Assembly: GCA_963932465.1 (NCBI GenBank)
Contig: OZ010787.1
Span: forward strand, 30,880,087 to 30,944,086
Source of the DNA: Maratus speciosus
Taxonomy: Eukaryota > Arthropoda > Arachnida > Araneae > Salticidae
Direction of reading: 5' to 3'
Length of the DNA: 64,000 nt
Shown here piece by piece: positions 56,940 to 64,000 of this stretch (positions are counted from its first letter, which is position 1; each line of letters starts with the position of its first letter). A model generated the notes under the pieces. That model worked only from the letters and a program-made list of their open reading frames with translations, was not told the DNA's origin and searched no databases. The translations under genes and the position numbers were made by a program.

Positions 56940-58990
56940 TTTAACCCGGACGAACACGAACAATCATGCATTAAGAAGAGATTATGAAGCACTTTAAAAC
57001 ACATTCAGGAAACTGTAACGAAACTTAACTAATAATTAATATGAAATAATATATGCAAATAAATATTTTAATAAACACATAATAAGTTTTAAAAACCAGT
57101 TTTAAAGATTACATTCCGTAATCAAAAAATAAGTATAACTATTTTGTGCAGCACTTTGTTTGATGAAAACATTCAAATATATTTTACATATTTTATATAT
57201 TTTACATTTGCATATATTTTACATTTTTATAAATTTTACATGCTAAAATTAAGTTAATTTAGAACGCTCATTTTGAGCAATTTTCGCTGACAGATGGAAA
57301 TACATTCAAATGTTTTTGTATTGCCCTGCATATTATGTAATATTTTTGTACACACCACATATTGAGGTAAAACTAAATTCAGGTAAAAAACTCATAGCAT
57401 AACGTTAAAAGCAGTTCCAGCAAATACCAACCATAAATAGGGTTGTATTTTGCTCTTTGCGTAGCCTTGTATATGAAATTACTTTTATGACACAAACCTC
57501 TATTAGCATACTAAATATACTTCAGCCTGAAAATCTATACCACAATCAAAACTAGAAAGACGGCGAGCGGTCATTTTTACCGCTACAAAATGAATATATT
57601 TCGGTTCCAACAAGAAATTTCCTTATAAAACTAGTTAATGAGACAAAGAAAAAACTAGTTAAATAAATAAGTTAATAATTTAAGATAATAATTCTGTTGT
57701 GGAATATTTTTTATAAAAGTTGACGAAAATGCCTCGTCTTTCTACTGTTAAAAACTACCGTTAATCAATTCACCCCCTTAGTCACTAATACTGAATTCCT
57801 ATATGTAGCCCTCTATATGATAGACAGAATTTATCCACTCCACGCAAAAATTTGTTAAACTTAACAAGAAGGAAAAATCATACGTCAAGCATAGATTATG
57901 TAACACCTCCCAACGCATTCAGAATAATGTAACAAAACTTCATAGTTTAATAAGTTAAAATATTATGTCTAATTCAACCATATTGAAACTCGTAACACAT
58001 TTGAAAACCCAAATTCAGCTGTTACCATCTGTAATCGAAAAATTATCCGAATAATTTAAGCTTCACTTTATATGATTAAAACAGTTAAATTTAAAAGCGC
58101 AAGCCGAAATTGAAAACGCACTTCAGCAATCATTATTCAAAGCCAGTATTGTAACCGATTTTTTGTGTGTCCCTGTCAATGAACGACAAATGCTATGAAC
58201 ACACTATTCTGTCATAATCATCTTGTAGTGAAATTCAACGATTTATATCAGTTTCAATACATTTGAAACAGCGTAATGTCATTAAAATACCCTGCAAACG
58301 ATTTTCCTCCATAGATCATAATGTAATGTAATTCTTTTGGGTAGCCCTGTAAATGAAATATTAATCCCACGTACATCATATGCGATACCAAACATGGATA
58401 GGTCACCCTAAATAGAGATTATAAATTGCATGAAAATCCTAGTATATTTACGGGAGTTACAGCGTGGACAGTCGGCCAGACGGAAACACAAACCGAATGC
58501 ATAAACCCTTTTCAACTTTGTTGGAATGTGTTAAAAACGTAAAGCAAAGTTGAAAACGCACTTCCAGCGATCTTATCCTTGGCAGCACTGTAACCGAATT
58601 CTTTTGTGTATCCCTGTAAACGAATAATAAATGCAATGGACACCCTACTTTTCAGTAAGCAACTTACAGTATACCTCAGTAATGCATATATATGTCGTTA
58701 TGTTTGAAATAGTGTAGCATCATTAAATTATACTGTAAAATATTTTTCCTCTTAGACAATTGTGAAGCTGAAATCTTTTGTGTGTCTCTGAAAAAAAAAT
58801 AAGTGCTTTGAAATCCATATTTTAAAGAAAACATCTTTTAGTGCACATCATAAATGCACAAAATTTTCATTATGTTTGAAATAATGTAAGATAACCTAGA
58901 TGCGTTTTAAACGATCATTTCCCATTGACCCTATTTTAACGGAATTCTTTTGATTACCCTTTAACCGAACTATAAATAAAGCATTCGAAA
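56940..58990 (+). repeat. Modular dispersed repeat, copy 3 (expanded)
   Basis: Two heads (aatcatgcattaag near 56967; aaaaatcatacgtcaag near 57874) are followed by many modules with ccctgtaaatgaa-type phrases. A purine tract and ttttcaactttgttggaat hairpin occur at about 58510. Modules then continue past the hairpin to about 58990, suggesting a tandem or nested second copy. Confidence 0.7.
57550..57747. mobile_element. TTAA MITE with GT-N7-AC palindrome
   Basis: The right TTAA at 57748-57751 is intact, and the left has decayed to TCAA (57546-57549). Ends aactagaaagacggcg and, reversed, cagtagaaagacgagg. Palindrome gcggt-cattttt-accgc at 57567-57583, beginning at base 18. Length 198 bp, inserted in the modular repeat. 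Confidence 0.85.
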
Positions 58991-59560
58991 GAACAAGTTA
59001 CATAAGTTACACTCAATGTGCTTCGAGATGAAACTCAGTTTTAATGGTTTTGGTGAATTTCTTTTGAACCTTTACTTGTACTTTCTTGCTGAACCTTAAC
59101 AAGTACATTAATCTCCATATTACGAAAAATATATTCTATGTAACGAAGTTTATTCAACTTTCGTGCGTGTACCGGATTCAAACGGGTAGGTTCTTGTTGC
59201 GACGTATGTATGAATTTATTTCAGCGGATTGTATGAAAATTAAATTATTTATTTAATCATTTCCATTCAAAAGAATTTTTAAAATATCTAGAAAGGGTGA
59301 GTTCGCGATTAGCTTGAAGCTAAGGACCCAGTATAAATATAAAATTGTTATACCAAAAGTTTTTACATCAATAATGAAAGATAGAAATTTATTTTCTTAC
59401 CTTTCTGGTAAAGCAGACATACGCTGGTTTGCTTCTTGTGAAAACAACCTGTATTTTTTTTATTTATTTAATAGATGTGGTGAATTGTGAAAAATATCTT
59501 CTTTGAATAATGTAGACGTAGAGAAAAAAATATTTAATTCTTGAAGAATGACTTGATTAC
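58991..59560. other. AT-rich spacer, nothing recognised
   Basis: No gene or repeat recognised between the modular repeat and the copia terminal region. Confidence 0.5.
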
Positions 59561-60074
59561 AGGGTTCCACACTCACACACTAAAAAATATAAAGTAAAAG
59601 GTTAAATATGAATAATATAAGAGTAATGACGTTGAAAAACCAGTAGGAGACATTAGTCTTCCATAAGACAAAGAGTTAACGCACAAAAAACCGTGCGTCT
59701 TGACCTCACAAAATCGGCCCTTCAAGTGAAGAAGTAAAAAGGGGCCCCACAAGAGTTAAAACAGAGTAAAAAAGTCTGGAAACAATAAAACTGCATAACA
59801 AGCAAAAAAAGGTTCTAATTAAATGAGTCTATATGTTCAGAGGAGTTTTCTGGTGCTGCTATCTGTTGTCGCCTTTTCGAAACATAAGTCTTTTACACAA
59901 TTGTTCGTTAGTCCGTGATCTTACGAGAACTTCGCTCAGGGAAGTGTCGCCATCTTGGAACATATTTCACAACTAAAAAATGAAGACGCGTTGCACATGT
60001 CACAAGTAAATTGTCATTTCACAGGCGAGGTGATGTTGGACATAAAATCACTTACACTGAGACGTTTTCCAACA
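59561..60074 (-). repeat. Probable copia 3' LTR, outer end not fixed
   Basis: On the minus strand the sequence after the polypurine tract begins tgttggaaaacgtctcagtg, a typical TG-starting LTR. It runs on without coding capacity. The outer CA end could not be located. The 5' LTR is outside the window, so the boundary cannot be checked by identity. Confidence 0.5.
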
Positions 60075-60086
60075 CCCCCGCTTTTT
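60075..60086 (-). promoter_or_regulatory. Polypurine tract of the copia element
   Basis: Minus strand aaaaagcgggggtg-like run immediately before the LTR start, directly after the pol stop at 60090. It is the expected plus-strand primer site. Confidence 0.6.
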
Positions 60087-60089
60087 ATG

Positions 60090-61598
60090 TCAAACCGACG
60101 AGCGTAAAATGTTTAACTTATTTCTCAAAAACTCGAAATGAGGCTTAGGCAACGGCTTGGTGAGCACGCCTGCCAGCATTAACTTCGATGGGCAATAAGT
60201 TATTTTGATTATGCCATTCTGGCATAGATGTCTGATGTGGTGATACTTAACTTCCACGTGTTTAGTTCTTGTCTGTGCCTTTTCGTTTTCGGTCAATCTC
60301 ATGGCTGATAAGTTATCTTCGTACAATGTTACGGGTAGTTGTTGACATAGTTCGAGGTCATTTAACAAGTCTAATAACCACGAGATTTCTTGACCTGCAT
60401 TAGAGGCAGCGATATATTCAGCCTCCGTGGACGAGAGTGCTGTGCAACTCTGCTTCCTCGATGACCATGCCAATATATTATTTCCTAATTTAAACAAGTT
60501 TCCAGTGGTTGATTTCCTGTCTATTCTGTCGTTCCCCCAATCGGCAACGCTATATGCCGTTAGGATTGGAGGTTTTGTTTTATCTATGACGAATTTAAGA
60601 TCCTTGGTAGTAAGCAGATATCTAATTAATTTCTCGATAGCTTGCCAATCGACTTCCCTTGGGGATTCATTCCTTCTTCCCAGGATATTAACGACTGATG
60701 CTATGTCGGGTCTAGTTAAAGTTGCAATGTATAGAAGCCCTCCTATAGCCTGTCTAAATTTTACGTTATCTCCCATTAGTTTCCCGTTTGGATCTAGATT
60801 AAAGTAGTTAGTATTCATGGGTGTATACGTAGGCTTACCATTTAACAAATTGAATTTTTCTGAGATTTGTATTATTTTGTGTTCCTGGTCTAATTCTAGA
60901 TTACCGTTTGCTGTTTCCTTTATGTTTATGCCTAAATATTGTGTTACTTGACCTAAATTTTTTATTTCGTATTGCTTTGATAATTCAGTGTATATTTCGT
61001 GTGTGTCTGTTTTGTCTCCTGCGACTAAGATGTGATCAACATACACTATTATGTATGCGATTTTTCCATCTTGGACTCTTTTGTAGAGACATTTGTCTGA
61101 CGCGCATTCAACGAAATTTAGTTCTTTTAGAGATTTACTTATTTTTTGGTTCCACGCCCTAGCTGCCTGCTTAAGGCCGTAAATCGCTTTGTTTAAACTA
61201 CACACTTTATCTTCCTCCCCTTTTGTTATGTATCCCTCTGGCTGATGCATATAAACCTCCTCTTCTAAATCGCCATTTAAGAAAGCAGTTTTGACATCTA
61301 GGTGAGTTATTTTAAGGTCTTTGTACACCGCTGCGTTTAAGAATGCTCGCAGGGTGGTATGCGCTACAACGGGTGCGTAGGTCTCGTCGAAATCGCTTCC
61401 ATATTTTTGAGCATATCCCTTAGCGACCAATCTGGATTTATATCGCTCTATATACCCGTTGGCTCCCCTTTTTGCCTTAAACGTCCACCTACAACCTATG
61501 ACGCGTTTTCCCGGGATAGGTTTTATTAATCTCCAAGTATTATTTTGCTTCAGAGAATCTATTTCCTCACTAGTGGCTTTTAGCCATTTATCTTTAGT
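60090..61598 (-). pseudogene. Copia reverse transcriptase and RNase H
   Basis: From 61598 the frame gives KDKWLKATSEEIDSLKQNNT, the RT fingers, then HLDVKTAFLNGDL with the first catalytic Asp, then the active-site box as YVDHILVAG. The usual second Asp of the YVDD box is His. RNase H follows: TAYSVADW (family usually YxDADW, so an Asp is Val), WSSRKQSCTALSSTEAEY with the catalytic Glu, and LYEDN. It ends FLRNKLNILRSSV at 60090. A stop at 61599-61601 separates it from the upstream part of pol. Two substitutions in catalytic boxes indicate an inactive enzyme. Confidence 0.9.
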
Positions 61599-61601
61599 TT
61601 A

Positions 61602-62238
61602 TGTGTCATTGATATTTTGTAGGTCTGTCCATGACTTTGGCTCCTGAATTTGACACAGGTTTGCGCTTATTCCATAACGGTTAGGTGGTACGCCACGATT
61701 TTGTCTTTGCGATCTTCTCGGCTCAAGGGATGTGTCGGTCGGGGTGTTATTCTGATCATCGTCGCGCTCTTCTAGATCAATTTCAATATTATCTGCGGGA
61801 GTTTGTCCGTTGTTTTGATTTTCTTTGGTGGGTTTAATTTCCTCATCTTTTATACCTTCTTCGAAGATTTTTACGGTTCTAGATATTATAATTTTATTTT
61901 CACCCGTACAGAGTTGCCAAGTCTCCGGCTTTTTGCACACCACTATTATATTAGAGAAAATCTGGTTCTTTTAAATCGCCCAAATGGTCTAATTAAATAA
62001 ACCGCCATTTTCTGTATTAAAATACTGGTATCCAAAAAGCCGGAGACTTGGTAGCTCTTCCCGTATATATCCTATAGCCCTTGCTTCTGAAATCATATCC
62101 CAACATTATTCCCTCGATGGCTTTCTCATCTAACTTATGTCTTTTAGGTTTGTCGACATAGGCAAATGCCTTACATCCGAATGTTTTGATGTTCGAGAGA
62201 TGGGGTTTTCTTTTATGCCAAAGTTCATAGGGTGTCAT
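61602..62238 (-). pseudogene. Copia integrase C-terminal region and linker
   Basis: It reads MTPYELWHKRKPHLSNIKTF, then GIMLGYDFRSKGYRIYTG, the copia post-integrase block. The MITE 61909-62059 intervenes, then ENKIIISRTVKIFEE, an acidic linker (EERDDDQNN) and RRSQRQNRGVPPNRYG. Removing the MITE with one 6-bp duplication joins YRIYTG to ENK in frame. Confidence 0.85.
61909..62059. mobile_element. CAGAG-type hairpin MITE inside copia
   Basis: Ends cagagttgccaagtctccgg and ccggagacttggtagctctt, length 151 bp. Duplication cccgta (61903-61908, 62060-62065). Same family as 15082-15234. Confidence 0.9.
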
Positions 62239-63443
62239 GTTATTTTTGTTAGCTTTTGTTGGTAGACGGTTGATGAGGTAGGTGGCGGCATGACAGCTTC
62301 CCCCCAGAATTGCTTAGGTAACTTGGCGTCCGACAACATGGTTCTAGCCATTTCCACTATCGTTCTATTCTTTCTCTCTGAAACGCCGTTCTGTGGGCTA
62401 GAATAGGGAACACTCAATTGACGCTCTATCCCGTTTTCTATCAGGCAGTTTTCAAATTCATCACTGATATACTCTTTTGCGTTATCGGATCTTATTGCCT
62501 TTATCAACTTGCCAAATTTATTTTTTGTTATCGCTATGTATTCTTTCAGTTTGATAACGGCTTCCGATTTATGCGCGATTAAGTATGTTATTGTGTACCT
62601 GCTATAATCATCCGTGAATGTTATAAAGTACCTTTTCCCTCCTATCGTTTCAGTATTCATGGGGCCACATATATCGGAATGTGCGAGGGTACCGATGTCT
62701 TTGCTTCTGTTTGTGGCTACTTTAGGGTAGGGCAGAGCGGAAAGTTTCCCTTCAATGCACTTAGTGCATCGCGTGTCATCTTTACATTTGTTAATTGTTA
62801 TCCCATTGGCTAATTCATGATTAACAAGGTATTTAATATCATCAAAATTTTTGTGTCCGAGTCTTCTGTGCCACAATGAAATACAATCTGTATTGTTACA
62901 GAAAGTTTGAGTACTTATAGTATAGCCGTAATCATCTTCAGGGTTTAATACGTAGAGATTATCATTTAATTTAGCTGTCAAGATTATATTATCATCTTTG
63001 ACAAATAAACATGCATTTTTCTCGAAAATTACCCTTATATTATTTTCAGTGGCTTTCTTAACCCTAGATCTACCGGGAATTTTATTCAAGTTTTAATAAA
63101 ACGTTCTACACCAGAATTTTTATTTAAAACTATTTAACTTATTTATTTACCTTATTTTTGTCTGGTTTATATACTTAGTTTATTTTAAAGAAATTTCTGG
63201 TTTGAATGAATATTTTGTATGTACCTGTCGGGTCCAATGGACCCGTCTGGTAGACGGAGGGTTAACTGACAATAAATTGCCCTTTAGTTCTAGACAGTAT
63301 AATACGTTTCTTAGTGTAATGTAGTGGTTTTTGTCTGTTTTTATTTTGACGTCGCCCATACCTTCCGAATTAAGCCTTTTTCCATTAGCGATTGTTATAT
63401 TCCCAAAATTCCCGGCTGTGAATGTAGCAAAATTTGTTTTTGC
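62235..63443 (-). pseudogene. Copia protease tail and integrase
   Basis: From 63443 the frame reads through the protease region to KGNLLSV at 63266. After the TTAA MITE it resumes KKATENNIRVIFEKN. The zinc-binding domain follows (LWHRRLGH, CTKCIEGK), then the DDE core: AHSDICGPM, IRSDNAKEY and SPQNGVSERKN with Asp, Asp and Glu all kept. A one-base deletion near 62285 shifts the frame from FWGEAV into a false ending. The true continuation is ATYLINRLPTKAN. Confidence 0.85.
63062..63261. mobile_element. TTAA MITE inside copia, GT-N7-AC palindrome
   Basis: TTAA at 63058-63061 and 63262-63265. Ends ccctagatctacc and ggtagacggaggg. Palindrome cgggt-ccaatgg-acccg at 63229-63245, 16 bp from the right end. 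Length 200 bp. Excision with one TTAA restores LLSVKKATE. Confidence 0.95.
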
Positions 63444-63905
63444 TCATGCAACGTGCCTGGTACAACCCGAGTCAATGATATATGTGTTTGGATCTGTTGT
63501 TTGTGTTTGGTTAATTTTTACTGACTCAATTTCAAAGTTGTTTTCAATTGGGAAGAGAGGAATGATCGATTGGTTGACCTCATCCTCTATATTTGACTTG
63601 CTGTTGAAGCAAAAATTCGAGGAGTCGGTTTTACTACCATTGTGTTGATTTTTGGTGTTTACCGAATTGGCTTTAAAGTTGGCATGGTTGTTAAATTTAT
63701 TACTGTTATAATTTTCACTTCTTTGGTAATTGTTTTTCTGTTTGTTTTTCAATTTGTAACATTCTGAACGAGCGTGCCCATCTGGTTGACAGAAGCTGCA
63801 ATACTTTTTATTGCCTTTATTTACAATTTTATATGCTGTGTCCCTTGGTCGTGTGCTGGTGTTTTTGTATTCGATTCGATGAGAGTACTCATGGAGTGTG
63901 TTCAA
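63444..63905 (-). pseudogene. Copia gag C-terminus and protease start
   Basis: It contains a zinc knuckle CSFCQPDGHARSEC (CX2CX4HX4C), an Asn-rich linker and the aspartic protease motif IIDSGCTRHVA, followed by a stop at 63444-63446 that interrupts pol. Upstream of 63905 a TAA near the cgcgcg-rich palindrome (63908-63932) closes the frame, so the rest of gag is in another frame or beyond the window. Confidence 0.85.
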
Positions 63906-64000
63906 GAAGCACGCGCGTTACGCGCGCGAGCTCAGGAGACAGGAACATGGAGTGGGTCCATATCATGTATGGAATAACACGTAGTATGTTCAGGAACAGA

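Larger units (their letters stand above)
60060..64000 (-). mobile_element. Ty1/copia LTR retrotransposon, 5' end outside
   Basis: The order on the minus strand is zinc knuckle, protease, integrase, reverse transcriptase, RNase H. Integrase before RT defines copia. The polyprotein is interrupted by stops, a one-base deletion and two MITEs (61909 and 63062). The gag start and 5' LTR lie beyond 64000. Confidence 0.9.

Noticed and set aside
60427..61162. Plus-strand frames at 60427-60807 and 60908-61162
   Set aside because: They are shadows of the minus-strand copia RT/RNase H coding region.
63324..63977. Plus-strand frames at 63324-63648 and 63774-63977
   Set aside because: Antisense to copia gag and protease, with no domain of their own.

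Overview
This window reads as AT-rich nuclear DNA of an animal, most likely an arthropod and possibly an arachnid. The piggyBac, Tc1/mariner, RNase H-bearing LINE and copia families suggest this, as do the many short hairpin elements; the exact taxon cannot be fixed from the sequence. I find no host gene. Every open frame that can be tied to a known protein belongs to a transposable element, and all of those are broken. One 200-base N gap lies at 40258-40457.

Layout. 1-440: reverse-oriented piggyBac-like 5' region. 439-1160: inverted pair of tRNA-like (SINE) sequences. 1633-2935: modular repeat. 4029-4690: 245-bp tandem repeat. 4700-6643: decayed piggyBac transposase with its GTGAC-rich leader. 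8301-9125: 3' end of an RNase H-bearing LINE. 9260-10939: mariner-like element carrying a MITE. 11771-14443: a CAGGG hairpin MITE split by a 2.5-kb TTAA element. 14520-17960: tandem array of a unit near 300 bp, hit by three MITEs. 18571-18811: perfect 113-bp inverted repeat. 20092-20987: TTAA element. 21561-25016: long-inverted-repeat element with nested copies. 25255-25839: Tc1 tail. 26177-32420: MITEs, a MITE inside a MITE, a TA-flanked element and poly-A insertions. 33498-41165: several large fold-back elements and two copies of a 5S rRNA-derived SINE-like repeat. 42446-48205: TTAA MITEs, CAGGG hairpin MITEs and a piggyBac derivative with an intron and repeated palindromes. 50360-58990: further modular repeats and MITEs. 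60060-64000: a reverse-strand Ty1/copia element carrying two MITEs.

Two classes of short element dominate and can be defined precisely. The first is flanked by TTAA, starts with CCC-like ends and is usually 196-212 bp. In six of them one end carries a palindrome of form NNNGT-N7-ACNNN beginning 17-18 bp from the TTAA. The palindrome bases differ between families, while pairing, spacer length and position are kept. As I recall it, this matches the subterminal palindrome bound by the cysteine-rich domain of piggyBac transposase. The second class is a hairpin of about 146-181 bp with CAGGG, CAGAG or CATAG ends and mostly 6-bp target duplications, in one case restoring a copia reading frame when removed.

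The likely dynamics are cross-mobilisation. piggyBac-type transposases (remnants at 4981-6643 and 47289-48110, perhaps also 12380) would move the TTAA MITEs, and an unseen hAT-like transposase would move the hairpin class. Nested insertions give a relative order: copia before its two MITEs, the CAGGG MITE at 11771 before the 2.5-kb TTAA element, and the 300-bp array before its three MITEs.
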